This document shows positions 43,131-51,996 of a DNA stretch of 64,000 bases, piece after piece. Both the position numbers and the translations under genes were made by a program. How positions within the stretch are numbered: position 1 is the first letter of the stretch; each line of letters starts with the position of its first letter. The notes beneath the pieces were generated by a model, which saw only the letters and a program-made list of their open reading frames with translations, had not been told where the DNA came from and ran no database searches. The stretch covers positions 868,001 to 932,000 of the forward strand of contig WLWP01000001.1 of assembly GCA_012103505.1 (NCBI GenBank), written 5' to 3'. Source of the stretch: Pseudomonadales bacterium (GTDB lineage: Bacteria; Pseudomonadota; Gammaproteobacteria; Pseudomonadales; Azotimanducaceae).

Positions 43131-44776
43131 ATGACGGATGGTCACACGCCGTTGCGTGATCCGTTACGAAACAAAGGCAGCGCCTTTAACGAAGAAGAAC
43201 GCCGCGCCCATGGTCTCGAAGGGCTATTGCCTGCGTCAGTCCAGACCCAGACTCAACAAGCGCAACGCGCCTACCGAACCATTTCTGCGCAAAGCTCAGC
43301 TCTGCAAAAATACCGGGAACTAATGAGTCTGCAGGATCGAAATGAATACCTATTCTATCGAGTCCTGCTCGATAACCTCGCTGAGTTTATGCCGATTGTG
43401 TACACGCCAACTGTGGGCGAGGCGGCCCAGAAGTACTCGGCGGTCTTCCAACGCGGTCGTGGTTTGTGGATCACCCCAGAACACAAGGGTCGCATTGCGG
43501 ATGTCATTTCAGCCGCTGTCGGCGACCGTGATATACGGCTGCTTGTTGTTACCGACAATGAAGCTGTTCTCGGTCTTGGAGATCAAGGTGCAGGAGGTAT
43601 GACGATCTCCATCGGCAAACTAGCGCTCTACACGGCATGCGCAGGAATTGCGCCGGAATCCACGCTGCCGATCAGTTTGGATGTTGGTACCGACAACAAG
43701 GCGTTGCGCGAAAATCCGGATTACTTAGGGCTAAATCAAAGTCGACTCCGGGGTGAGGCCTACGACGAGTTGGTTGAGGAATTTGTTAGCGGTGTGCGCC
43801 AACTCTATCCAAAGGCGATGATTCAATGGGAAGACTTTCGTAAAGATAACGCGCTCAATATCCTGGATCGGTATCGGTCTCGCGTGCCATCGTTTAACGA
43901 TGACATCCAGGGAACGGGAGCAGTGACACTTGCGGGGGTGTACTCGGCGTTGCGAATCTTGATACTGAAGATATCACGCAGCAACGTTTTCTGATCCATG
44001 GCGCCGGAGCCGCTGGTTTGGGTATCGCGCGCCAGATAAAGGCTGCCCTCAAAGCGGCTGGCATAGCCGAGCAAAACCTAGATGACCATATTGGTTTGCT
44101 TGATAGCAAAGGATTGCTTGTAACCGACCAACAAATTTCGGATCACTATAAGCAAGAGCTCGCCTGGAACCCGGAATCAGCCCAACGTTATGCACTCGAA
44201 GACTCGGAAAAAAGAGATTTGCTGAGCGTCGTGCGACAGTACAAACCAACGGTGCTCATCGGTTCTTCTGGCCAAACTGGCGCTTTCAACGAGGATGTCG
44301 TCCGCACAATGTTCGCGAGCTGCAAAAGGCCTGTGATCTTACCGCTGTCAAATCCAACAAGTTCTGCAGAGGCGGTTCCGGCTGACCTTCTCCAGTGGAC
44401 CGACGGTCAGGCTATTATCGCAACCGGTAGTCCCTTTGAGCCCGTTGAATTTAACGGCGTAACTCACCGATTTGGGCAAGGTAACAACGTCTTCATATTT
44501 CCGGCACTTGGTTTTGCAACGATGCTCGGGAACGTCCGCGAGGTCAGTGACGACATGATCACAGCTGCGGCGCAGTCGCTTGCAGAAGCGATGCATCAAG
44601 ATGAACTTGATCAAGGTTTGCTGTATCCGGAAGTTAGCAGGTTAAGAGAGACGACTCATGCAGTGACGGTTGGCGTTTTACGCTCAGCGATCAACGAAGA
44701 CGTTGCTGATCTCCAAAAAGGTACCGACCTAGAAACATTAGTTAAAGAATCTATGTGGGACCCAGGCTACGACTAG
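43131..44776 (+). pseudogene. maeA: NAD-dependent malic enzyme, split by a frameshift
   Basis: Two adjacent frames together encode a malic enzyme of about 548 residues (malate to pyruvate plus CO2). The first (43131-43994) holds the N-terminal domain: LEGLLPASVQTQTQQAQRAY, SLQDRNEYLFYRVLLDNL, VYTPTVGEAAQ, TDNEAVLGLGDQGAGGM (catalytic Lys region), FNDDIQGTGAVTLAG. Past 43955 the reading continues in another frame as NLDTEDITQQRFLIHGAGAAGLGIARQI (NAD site) and then VLIGSSGQTGAFNEDVV, PLSNPTSSAEA, GNNVFIFPALGFATMLG to 44776. One missing base at about 43950-43955 explains the split. This family is large, single-domain-chain malic enzyme of the E. coli MaeA type. It overlaps the methyltransferase stop by 4 bp. 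Confidence 0.85.
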
Positions 44777-45546
44777 TGCTCAGACTTCGGTCGAGGGCGT
44801 AGTAGCAGTTGCACCTCGATGCATAACCCAGGCAGCCAACGGCCCAGCCGTCTGTTAAAACGATACCACCACTCGTAGTTCTCCAGATTTCGTAACAAGC
44901 CTCCAGAGATAATTCTAAACCCTCGCGCCTCAACTTCTTCGAAGTAGGGTGCGAGATCACGCCGGATCGAGCGCAGTGAGTAAGTCTGTATGTGATCGGA
45001 ACCGCGCAAACCAAAACGCCTCACTAAAGCGCGGCGGAGCATAGCGATAGGTTCCGGGAAAATTGGCACGCCAACTACCAGCAATCCATCTTGTTTCATG
45101 ATTCGATGAAACTCAGTGATTAGCTGATCAGGCTTGTCCAGATGTTCGAGAAGTTGTTCGCTGACCACGACGTCAAAACTAGCATCGACCAGATCGAGTG
45201 GCTTGTTAGCGTCGCCGCCAATGATGCGGTACGGATTGTTGTCATAGACGTCGTCTTTTCGTTCAGGGTCTATATCTAAGCCAAGTAGGTCAAAACGATT
45301 GGCGATATCGGCAGCTTCAAGGTATAGAAAAGTTCGTCCGAAACCGGCGCCGATGTCGACTAGGGCAAGTGGTTCAGGGTTCACTGGCTGGGTGATAGCC
45401 TCACCCACCTTGTCACGGCGGGCGAGCCATTCTTTGAGCGATTCTGCCAGGGCGGGGTAACGAGCTAGGCGAAGCCTAAACTTGACCTTGGCAGGTTCAA
45501 CACCAAATGCCCAGACGTCTTTATCCGGACGGAACTGTATCCACAA
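44773..45546 (-). CDS. Class I SAM-dependent methyltransferase
   Basis: A 257-residue protein with a standard Rossmann methyltransferase core: LALVDIGAGFGRTFLYLEAADI (motif I), DLLGLDIDPERK (motif II), DVVVSEQLLEHLDKPDQLITEFHRIMKQDGLLVVGVPIFPEP (motif IV region). The substrate is unknown; the second half (FEEVEARGFRIISGGLLRNLENYEWWYRFN) is typical of lipid- or quinone-type methyltransferases, but not decisive. The start is TTG 45546. It converges with maeA, stop codons overlapping by 4 bp, and follows selC on the same strand. Confidence 0.8.
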   Translation of the reverse strand: MWIQFRPDKDVWAFGVEPAKVKFRLRLARYPALAESLKEWLARRDKVGEAITQPVNPEPLALVDIGAGFGRTFLYLEAADIANRFDLLGLDIDPERKDDVYDNNPYRIIGGDANKPLDLVDASFDVVVSEQLLEHLDKPDQLITEFHRIMKQDGLLVVGVPIFPEPIAMLRRALVRRFGLRGSDHIQTYSLRSIRRDLAPYFEEVEARGFRIISGGLLRNLENYEWWYRFNRRLGRWLPGLCIEVQLLLRPRPKSEH

Positions 45547-45654
45547 AGCTTGAAACCTAGGTTGTTAAACGTGGAAAACGTAATTCATTTTTGCTGTAGA
45601 CGCTACATCTGAGTGAGCGAAACTGCACGACTCCAAGGGATGCACTTCCCGTTA

Positions 45655-45747
45655 TGGCGGAAGAGGTAGGAGTCGAACCCACCAGGCACGTATTCGCACC
45701 TCAACGGCTTTGAAGGCCGCGCGCCCCACCGGAGACGATGCTCTTCC
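45655..45747 (-). tRNA. selC: tRNA-Sec (anticodon TCA), acceptor stem one base short
   Basis: A 93-nt tRNA with encoded CCA. The anticodon loop is CTTCAAA (TCA decodes UGA), the variable arm is long (AGGTGCG-N4-CGTGCCT) and the D stem has 6 bp (CGTCTC/GGGGCG), all hallmarks of tRNA-Sec. The left acceptor strand is GGAAGAGC, which should pair with GCTCTTCC as in E. coli (8 bp). The right strand reads CTCTTCC after the T arm, one G short. The E. coli gene is 95 nt. Either a base was lost in sequencing or the acceptor stem really has 7 bp. It lies just downstream of selB. Confidence 0.93.
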
Positions 45748-45754
45748 GAGATCG

Positions 45755-45760
45755 AGTATA
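45755..45760 (-). promoter_or_regulatory. Possible -10 element of selC
   Basis: TATACT on the minus strand, ending 7 bp before the tRNA 5' end. No good -35 is visible, so this is weak; selC could also be cotranscribed from selA-selB. Confidence 0.35.
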
Positions 45761-45784
45761 CCAACTTATTCCACGCTGACGTCC

Positions 45785-47629
45785 TTAGAGGTGATCGCGT
45801 AGTAGCTTGCGATGATTTTCCTCGCGACGCGTGAAGCCGCGAGAATCAAAATATTCCAAGATATCGATCGCTACGTTTCGGCCAATTCCAGTGCGATCTC
45901 GAAACTCACGTACCGTGAAAGAACCTGTTTGTGCCAGCTCTGCAACTCGACGTGCGACCTGATTCAAGACCTCTGGTGTATAAAATCGATGATCTGCGAT
46001 CTGTACAAGATAACCTCGCTTGGCGAGTTCTTTGAGGGCTTTTTGGACTTCTGGCTGCGGTTGTTGCCAAGCCTTTGCTAAGTCGCCGCTTGATGGTGGT
46101 TGGATGTCGTCGAGAGATTTTTCGGCTCGGCTCCACAAACTTTGTAACGCTTCTGGTAGAGCGGCTTGATGACTTGGTAAGCCATAGACACCATTTAAGA
46201 CGCGTAGGCGATTAGCTTGCACCAAGGCAGATAACACTTGATCGAGTAGAGGTTTGGGGATGTCTTTGAAAGCGTCAACCTTCAAGCCTCTGCTCGATGG
46301 GTTGGCATCCAAGTGTTTCGTGATTCGATCCACAATGTTCTTGGCGTACTCACCGAGGGCGCTTTTGCCAATGGCGAAACCAGCGAGTTCCATAGCGGCA
46401 TGCTGCGAGAGGATTTTCTGTGTTTGTCCCTCTGTTAGCTGCCATAGGTCGCGAAAATCCCTAATTGTAAAAGCCTGGTTGCTTAACAGGGCGTTGCAGC
46501 ATTGGCTTGGGTCAGGCTGGTTGTAAGCTGCAAGAGCTGCGAGGCGCACAGGCGTTCTTCGACGTTGTGTTATCTCTTCCTGCGCGAAAACAACTCGACC
46601 ACCGCCCAGAGTGGTGTCTAAGCCGTGATCTCGAATCACGAGGTGATCACTATGGCAGACCGGCAACGGGTCGTCACAGATGAGGTCGACCAGGCGAGAA
46701 CTTCCGGGTGCCATTCTTGAGCCAGTATGTAAGGCAACGTGTCCTGTGGTGTGGCTGGTCGCGTGGTAAATGTGGACCGGAGTCCACTGTTTGATAGAGC
46801 GTGGAAAGTCGTTCAGAACACTTAATTCGACAGTGATTTCCCTATGTTGACGGGGTGGGACACTGGTGAGCCAGTCGCCGCGACCGATGCTTTCTAGATC
46901 TAGGCCGCTGATGTTTATGGCGCTTCTGTCACCGCGCTGGGCGATTTCCGTTTCCTGGTTTTGTATACGCAGCCCTCTTACCCGGACCCGTTCTCCAGAG
47001 GGAAAGTGAAACAATTCTGTGCCATTTGCTATTGCACCGGAGTGGGCTGTGCCAGTGACAACGACGCCGCTGCCTTTGACGATAAAACTTCGGTCGATTG
47101 CGAGTCGAAATGGTTCGTCAGCAGAGTCGGTTCGTTCACTTGTTTCAACGGCTCGAAGAGCCTCAAGCAGCGCTTTGAACGAGTTGGGTTGTTCGATTGT
47201 GGTGCGATAAACGTTTGCGCCCTCTAAGAACGATGAGCTGACCAGATTTTGTATCTCCTGCTCACAAACATCGAGACGTTCTGGTGGCACACGGTCACAT
47301 TTTGTCATCACAACGAGACCGCGTTTAACGCCGACAAGACTCAAGATCTCTAGGTGCTCTTTACTTTGCGGCATTGGCCCGTCGTCTGCAGCGATCACGA
47401 GGAGAGCAAATTGGTCGGCGGCGACACCGGCCACCATATTGTGTATGAACTTCTGGTGGCCGGGGACATCTACAAAACCGATGTTGCCGTTGTCAATGTA
47501 GGCGAAGCCAAGGTCGATGGTAAGGCTGCGCGCCTGCTCTTCCGCAAGGCGGTCAGTGTTGACACCAGTCAGCGCGTTAACTAGCGACGTCTTGCCGTGA
47601 TCCACGTGACCTGCAAGCGTGACGATCAT
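45785..47629 (-). CDS. selB: Selenocysteine-specific elongation factor SelB
   Basis: A 614-residue GTPase that delivers Sec-tRNA to the ribosome. The G domain is first: VTLAGHVDHGKTSLVNALTG (P-loop), DVPGHQKF, VVMTKCDR; then domains II and III, and four C-terminal winged-helix domains that bind the SECIS hairpin (AALAAYNQPDPS, VDAFKDIPKPLLDQVLSAL, LAKRGYLVQIAD, TGSFTVREFRDRTGIGRNVAIDILE). The length equals E. coli SelB. Its start overlaps the selA stop by 4 bp, so the two are coupled. The selC tRNA lies immediately downstream. Confidence 0.95.
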   Translation of the reverse strand: MIVTLAGHVDHGKTSLVNALTGVNTDRLAEEQARSLTIDLGFAYIDNGNIGFVDVPGHQKFIHNMVAGVAADQFALLVIAADDGPMPQSKEHLEILSLVGVKRGLVVMTKCDRVPPERLDVCEQEIQNLVSSSFLEGANVYRTTIEQPNSFKALLEALRAVETSERTDSADEPFRLAIDRSFIVKGSGVVVTGTAHSGAIANGTELFHFPSGERVRVRGLRIQNQETEIAQRGDRSAINISGLDLESIGRGDWLTSVPPRQHREITVELSVLNDFPRSIKQWTPVHIYHATSHTTGHVALHTGSRMAPGSSRLVDLICDDPLPVCHSDHLVIRDHGLDTTLGGGRVVFAQEEITQRRRTPVRLAALAAYNQPDPSQCCNALLSNQAFTIRDFRDLWQLTEGQTQKILSQHAAMELAGFAIGKSALGEYAKNIVDRITKHLDANPSSRGLKVDAFKDIPKPLLDQVLSALVQANRLRVLNGVYGLPSHQAALPEALQSLWSRAEKSLDDIQPPSSGDLAKAWQQPQPEVQKALKELAKRGYLVQIADHRFYTPEVLNQVARRVAELAQTGSFTVREFRDRTGIGRNVAIDILEYFDSRGFTRREENHRKLLRDHL

Positions 47630-48978
47630 GCCAACTCTGCGAGTGTTTCGAGGAGCTCGTCCATTGGGTCAGCACCTCGCATGTCGAGCCAAACTCTGTC
47701 GTCGGCAATTCTGCCGACGACTGGCGTGCTCAGTTCGCGCAACATGTGAAGGACTTTTTCGGCGTTGTGATCAGGGTCTTTGATCGTTACCGCAACCGAA
47801 GGTAGGTGCTTGTCAGGAAGTGCACCGCTGCCGATCTGTCCCGTGCTTTCGCAGACGTCTGTCCGCCAATGTGTGGGCAATGCTTCTTGCACAATTCTTG
47901 CCCGTCGCTCTAATTCCTCTTGTGAAAGCGTTAGCGTCTTGAGTAGAGGGAGGACAGTTTGTAGTTGGTCTGGTTGTTCGTAGAGCTTTAATGTTTCTTC
48001 AAGAATCGCGAGCGTAATTTTATCTGCGCGTAAGGCGCGTTTGAGTGGATTCTTCTTGAGCTCAGCCAGTAGATCGGCGCGGCCAACGATGATACCCGCT
48101 TGCACGCCGCCCAGTAGTTTGTCGCCGCTGAAGGTAACCAGATCGATGCCTTGTTCTAGAATGGATGTTGGAGTCGGTTCTTCCGGTAGTCCCCAGTTTG
48201 TGAGATTTACTAAGGTGCCGCTGCCCACGTCCACGCAGCTCGGGATGTCGTGTTTTTTGCTAAGAGCGGCGAGTTCGGCGGCGGACACGTCTTTGGTGAA
48301 TCCGCTAACGTGGTAGTTACTCGGATGCACTTTGAGCAACATCGCGGCTCCGTCGGCGGCCGATTCGTAGTCACGTAGGTGAGTGCGGTTGGTGGTGCCA
48401 ACTTCCACCAGGGTACAGCCACTCCGTGACATGAGTTCTGGAAGGCGAAAGCTACCGCCTATTTCAATGAGCTCGCCGCGCGATACCGGTACTGATTTAC
48501 CTAATGCAAAGGTATTTAAGACGAGCAAAAGGGCGGCAGCGTTGTTGTTGACCACTGTTGCTGCTTCGCAACCAGTTATCCTTTTAAGCCGCTCCTCAAT
48601 GATCGTGTCTCGATCGCCGCGGCTACCTAGTGCAATATCAAACTCGAGATTGATCGGACGAGTGACTAGGTGTTCGACTCTTTGCCAAAGATCGGCACTC
48701 AATAGAGAACGGCCGAGGTTGGTATGGATGACCGTGCCGGTAAGATTAAACACAGACTGGTAAGTGCTAAATCGAAGCGCCTCTCTTACAGGCGTTGCGT
48801 ATTCCCCTGGTGTTGTCACCCATTCTGGGATCGAGTTCTGTGCCGATTTCCGAATGTGTCCTTGAAGATCTCTCACCGTGTCTCGTACAGCTTGATGCCC
48901 AAATTCAGCGATCATCGGTGCGATGTGATCGTCCTTAAGTATGTGTTCAACCGAGGGGAGCTCTCGAAGGTCGGGCAT
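47626..48978 (-). CDS. selA: L-seryl-tRNA(Sec) selenium transferase
   Basis: A 450-residue PLP enzyme that converts Ser-tRNA-Sec to Sec-tRNA-Sec with selenophosphate. N-terminal motifs VFNLTGTVIHTNLGRSLLS and AATVVNNNAAALLLVL are characteristic. The PLP lysine lies in FSGDKLLGGVQAGIIVGR. The length is close to the usual 460. It overlaps selB at its 3' end, giving an operon selA-selB-selC. ATG 48978 is preceded by gaaggttctatg-type sequence with little ribosome site. A 400-bp gap with 9-bp repeats separates it from the divergent regulator-rpoS pair. Confidence 0.95.
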   Translation of the reverse strand: MPDLRELPSVEHILKDDHIAPMIAEFGHQAVRDTVRDLQGHIRKSAQNSIPEWVTTPGEYATPVREALRFSTYQSVFNLTGTVIHTNLGRSLLSADLWQRVEHLVTRPINLEFDIALGSRGDRDTIIEERLKRITGCEAATVVNNNAAALLLVLNTFALGKSVPVSRGELIEIGGSFRLPELMSRSGCTLVEVGTTNRTHLRDYESAADGAAMLLKVHPSNYHVSGFTKDVSAAELAALSKKHDIPSCVDVGSGTLVNLTNWGLPEEPTPTSILEQGIDLVTFSGDKLLGGVQAGIIVGRADLLAELKKNPLKRALRADKITLAILEETLKLYEQPDQLQTVLPLLKTLTLSQEELERRARIVQEALPTHWRTDVCESTGQIGSGALPDKHLPSVAVTIKDPDHNAEKVLHMLRELSTPVVGRIADDRVWLDMRGADPMDELLETLAELA

Positions 48979-49384
48979 AGAAGGTTCAGCAAAACCGTCA
49001 GTGTAACCAATCAGCGCTTGGTGAAAAACTCATGCAGGGTCCAAAACTCGCTCTTTGACCGACACTAGAATGGTGCTTAATGCCTAAATAGTCTTCAAAC
49101 CGGGATTTATATAACAAAAAAGACGGAATATTGACGCTCAAACGCTTCCTTTAACCGATTAAACCGATTAGAGTGCTGCCATCGAATTGAAAAAAACGAT
49201 TAAAACGATTGTAACGATTAAACCGATCTGTCTCATCAAAGGTACAGATCGGCTTAAGAATAAGGATCGGCTCAATTTGAAGTAATGATCGATTGAAACC
49301 ACGTTTTAATCGGGCATGGAAAGAGTCAAGATACCCTCGCGGGTACGCAGTACTAAAAGTAGTCGACAACGAGAAAAGAGCAAA
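48979..49384. other. 406-bp region between selA and HTH/receiver regulator
   Basis: No real gene. It holds the repeats listed next and must contain the divergent promoters for selA and the regulator-rpoS operon. A weak TTGACC-N17-TAATGC lies at 49057-49085 on the plus strand. Several short frames on both strands here are unsupported. Confidence 0.5.
49153..49228 (+). repeat. Array of 9-bp direct repeats (core CGATTAA)
   Basis: AACCGATTA occurs twice head to tail (49153-49161 and 49162-49170). After 26 bp a block of four follows, with CGAT cores at 49197, 49206, 49215 and 49224, again exactly 9 bp apart. GATCGGCT, the reverse orientation of the core, occurs twice 18 bp apart (49247 and 49265), and TTTAATCGGG lies at 49305-49314. 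The spacing of 9 bp or its multiple throughout suggests a binding array, 155-230 bp upstream of the regulator gene. Confidence 0.8.
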
Positions 49385-49957
49385 ATGGCGGGAAACGAAA
49401 CAACATACTTAACACCTACAGAGGTTGCAGGGCTGTTGATGGTTTCTCCGATCACCGTTCGACAGTGGGCGCAGAAGGGCTTGCTGGATGCACGGACCAC
49501 AGCCGGTGGGCATCGACGTTTCCTAAAAGAGGACGTTGAGCGCTTTGCCCGGGAAAGGGGTGTTCAAATTGAACGATCTAGCCGCTCGATCTTAGTTGTA
49601 GATGACGATACACAGCTTAACAACTACCTAGTCGCCTTACTGACAGCTCAGGATGACGAGCTTGAAGTCTATAGCGCGGCCGATGGCTTTGAAGCGGGCC
49701 GACTGGTCCAGCAACATAAGCCTGAAGTGGTTTTGCTCGACATTATGATGCCGGGCATGGACGGGGTGACAGTTTGTCGATCAATCAAAAACGATCCGGA
49801 GACTTCGGATGCGTTAGTGATTGGCATGACAGGTCATTTCACCCCGCAAGTTGAGAGCCGTGTACTAGAGGCAGGTGCAGCAGTTTTGTTGAAGAAGCCT
49901 TTTTCGTCGCAGGAACTTTTGGATCATTGCGGACTTGTCTCCTTGCAGCCTGTTTAG
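49385..49957 (+). CDS. MerR/BldC-type HTH protein fused to receiver domain
   Basis: A 190-residue regulator. Residues 1-65 are a MerR-like HTH (TYLTPTEVAGLLMVSPITVRQWAQKG, then TTAGGHRRFLKEDVERFARE) of the kind in BldC and excisionases. Residues 70-185 are a CheY-like receiver (SILVVDDDTQLNNYL; phospho-acceptor Asp in VVLLDIMMPGMDG; Thr in IGMTGH; Lys in LKKPFSSQEL). The DNA-binding domain precedes the receiver, the reverse of ordinary response regulators. ATG 49385 is chosen because agaaaagag lies upstream; the frame extends to 49316. It is followed 18 bp later by rpoS, so it probably controls or is coordinated with sigma-S. No histidine kinase is adjacent. Confidence 0.9.
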   Translation: MAGNETTYLTPTEVAGLLMVSPITVRQWAQKGLLDARTTAGGHRRFLKEDVERFARERGVQIERSSRSILVVDDDTQLNNYLVALLTAQDDELEVYSAADGFEAGRLVQQHKPEVVLLDIMMPGMDGVTVCRSIKNDPETSDALVIGMTGHFTPQVESRVLEAGAAVLLKKPFSSQELLDHCGLVSLQPV

Positions 49958-49975
49958 AGCTATTAGGAGGGCGGA

Positions 49976-50917
49976 ATGTTGTATACGGAGTCACATCAGG
50001 GAGCTCAGGAATCAGAAGTTAACGACTGGTTCCAGGTAGAAGAATTTGAAGTAGCCAAGGAACAAACGCGCGGCACTCGCGCCCGGGATCTTGGCGACGC
50101 GACAGACATGTATCTCGGTGAGATTGGTCGGGCTGACCTTCTGACCGCTGATGAGGAAAAAGCACTAGCTCGCAGGGTCCAAAAGGGCGACATGCAAGCA
50201 CGAGCTGAAATGATTGAGGCCAATTTGCGCCTTGTCGTTAAAATCGCACGACGTTATCTCAACCGTGGTTTGCCGCTACTTGACCTAATCGAGGAAGGTA
50301 ATCTCGGCTTGATCCGAGCAGTGGAGAAGTTTGACCCTAAGAAAGGATTCAGATTCTCAACTTATGCGACCTGGTGGATACGCCAAGCCGTCGAACGCGG
50401 TTTGATGAATCAGGCAAAAACGATTCGCTTGCCTATTCACATTGCCAAAGAGCTGAACACCTATCTGCGCGCCCAAAGGGAGCTTTCGCAAAAGCTCGAT
50501 AGCGAACCATCACCCGAAGATGTCGCCGAACTTTTGGATAAGCCAGTTGCGGATGTACGTCGCCTCATGGAAATGGCCGAGAACATTGCTTGTACAGAAA
50601 TTTCAGTCATCGAACCTGAGCGAGGCAGCTGGGATACGTTCGGGTCCGAACGAGAAGAAGATCCTTGGCAGCTTGTCCAGAGCGATCAACTGAAAGACCA
50701 CTTAGGTGAATGGCTTGATACGTTGCCAGAAAAATCTCATGAAGTGATCTGCCGCCGTTTTGGTCTTCGTGGCTATGACGTGACGACGCTGGAAGAGGTC
50801 GGTCGTGCCATTGGACTCACTCGTGAACGGGTACGCCAGATTCAAGTCGATGCATTGAAGACACTGAAAGCGCTGATGGCCGAATCAGGGTTCGAACGCG
50901 ACCAAGTGATCATGTAG
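49976..50917 (+). CDS. rpoS: RNA polymerase sigma factor RpoS
   Basis: A 313-residue sigma-70-family group 2 factor. Region 1.2 is [21 protein letters not shown], region 2 is [27 protein letters not shown] and [15 protein letters not shown], region 3 is [12 protein letters not shown], region 4 ends [27 protein letters not shown]. The length and the DATxxYLxEIG start fit RpoS rather than RpoD. It directs transcription in stationary phase and stress. Taggaggg lies 4-5 bp before ATG 49976. Here the upstream gene is the HTH/receiver protein instead of nlpD, so the usual promoter inside nlpD is absent. Confidence 0.92.
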   Translation: MLYTESHQGAQESEVNDWFQVEEFEVAKEQTRGTRARDLGDATDMYLGEIGRADLLTADEEKALARRVQKGDMQARAEMIEANLRLVVKIARRYLNRGLPLLDLIEEGNLGLIRAVEKFDPKKGFRFSTYATWWIRQAVERGLMNQAKTIRLPIHIAKELNTYLRAQRELSQKLDSEPSPEDVAELLDKPVADVRRLMEMAENIACTEISVIEPERGSWDTFGSEREEDPWQLVQSDQLKDHLGEWLDTLPEKSHEVICRRFGLRGYDVTTLEEVGRAIGLTRERVRQIQVDALKTLKALMAESGFERDQVIM

Positions 50918-51023
50918 AGATGCGCCAACTGCGCTAAAAGTCAGTCAGGGTTTGTCAGAGATTGAGTTGCTCATGCACAATGAGCGGCTCAACCCCTTCT
51001 ATAAAGACAGCAAGTTAAAGCCC

Positions 51024-51938
51024 ATGACTGAACCAACCAATGACTCCCGCAATCTACCTGCCGTCGCCTTCCTAGGTCTAGGTGTTATGGGCTTCCCGAT
51101 GGCGGGACATCTGGCATCCGCGGGATACGCGGTGACCGTCTACAACCGCACGAAACGAAAAGCCGATGACTGGCTAAGCCAACATCAAAATGGTAATTGC
51201 GCAATCGGCGAAACTCCGGCGGAAGCTGCACGCGATGCAGACATCGTTGCCATGTGTGTTGGCAATGATGATGACGTACGTTCAGTTGTTTTTGGTGAGC
51301 AAGGTGCCTTGGGAGCGATGAAGCCAGGTAGCCTGCTGCTAGATCACACAACGGCTTCCGAGAGCCTCGCGAAGATTCTTGCAACGGCTTGTCACGATCA
51401 AGACATCGCTTGTCTCGATGCCCCGGTTTCAGGTGGGCAAGCAGGCGCCGAGAATGGGGCCCTAACCATTATGGTCGGCGGCTCGCCTGAAGAATTTTCC
51501 CGCGGTGAACCCCTGTTTGAAGTCTACGGTAAAAAACACAAATTGATGGGTGAACACGGTGCGGGCCAGCTGACAAAAATGGTCAATCAAATCTGTATCG
51601 CGGGTGTCTTGCAGGGCTTATCCGAAGGTGTGCACTTCGCGCAGCGTGCTGGTCTCGATGTAATGGAAGTTGTAGACGTCATCGCCCAAGGAGCGGCTCA
51701 GTCCTGGCAGATGGAAAATCGCGCCTCGACGATGACTGAAGATGAATTTGAATTTGGATTTGCAGTCGATTGGATGCGTAAGGACTTAGGCATCGCGCTT
51801 GCTACAGGCAGGGCGCTAGAAGCAAAACTGCCGCTTACAGCATTGGTCGATCAGTTTTACGCGGACGTTCAAGCACAAGGTGGCGGGCGATGGGATACGT
51901 CCAGTTTGTTACGCCGTCTAACGCCTGCGAAAACCTAA
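51024..51938 (+). CDS. NAD(P)-dependent 3-hydroxyisobutyrate-type dehydrogenase
   Basis: A 304-residue beta-hydroxyacid dehydrogenase. The N-terminal Rossmann signature VAFLGLGVMGFPMAGHLASAGY is typical, followed by DHTTASESLAK, the substrate-binding LDAPVSGGQAGAENGALTIMVGG and the catalytic lysine in GAGQLTKMVNQICIAG. Members act on 3-hydroxyisobutyrate, tartronate semialdehyde or related acids; the substrate is unresolved. ATG 51024 (MTEPTNDSR) gives the natural N-terminus; the frame from 50952 would add about 24 residues. It ends before a bidirectional terminator shared with gltA. Confidence 0.85.
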   Translation: MTEPTNDSRNLPAVAFLGLGVMGFPMAGHLASAGYAVTVYNRTKRKADDWLSQHQNGNCAIGETPAEAARDADIVAMCVGNDDDVRSVVFGEQGALGAMKPGSLLLDHTTASESLAKILATACHDQDIACLDAPVSGGQAGAENGALTIMVGGSPEEFSRGEPLFEVYGKKHKLMGEHGAGQLTKMVNQICIAGVLQGLSEGVHFAQRAGLDVMEVVDVIAQGAAQSWQMENRASTMTEDEFEFGFAVDWMRKDLGIALATGRALEAKLPLTALVDQFYADVQAQGGGRWDTSSLLRRLTPAKT

Positions 51939-51950
51939 GTCGCCGCAACA

Positions 51951-51976
51951 AAAAAGCGGCCCGAAAGCCGCTTTAT
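51951..51976. terminator. Bidirectional rho-independent terminator
   Basis: AAAGCGGC (51953-51960), 6-base loop, GCCGCTTT (51967-51974), flanked by A-run on the left and T-rich sequence on the right. It serves the plus-strand dehydrogenase gene and the minus-strand gltA. Confidence 0.9.
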
Positions 51977-51996
51977 AACGCCAAAGCGTTAGTGTC

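Noticed and set aside
49153..49314. The 9-bp repeats as a CRISPR array or replication iterons
   Set aside because: Repeats are too short and lack spacers of CRISPR size; there is no Rep gene or AT-rich origin region nearby.
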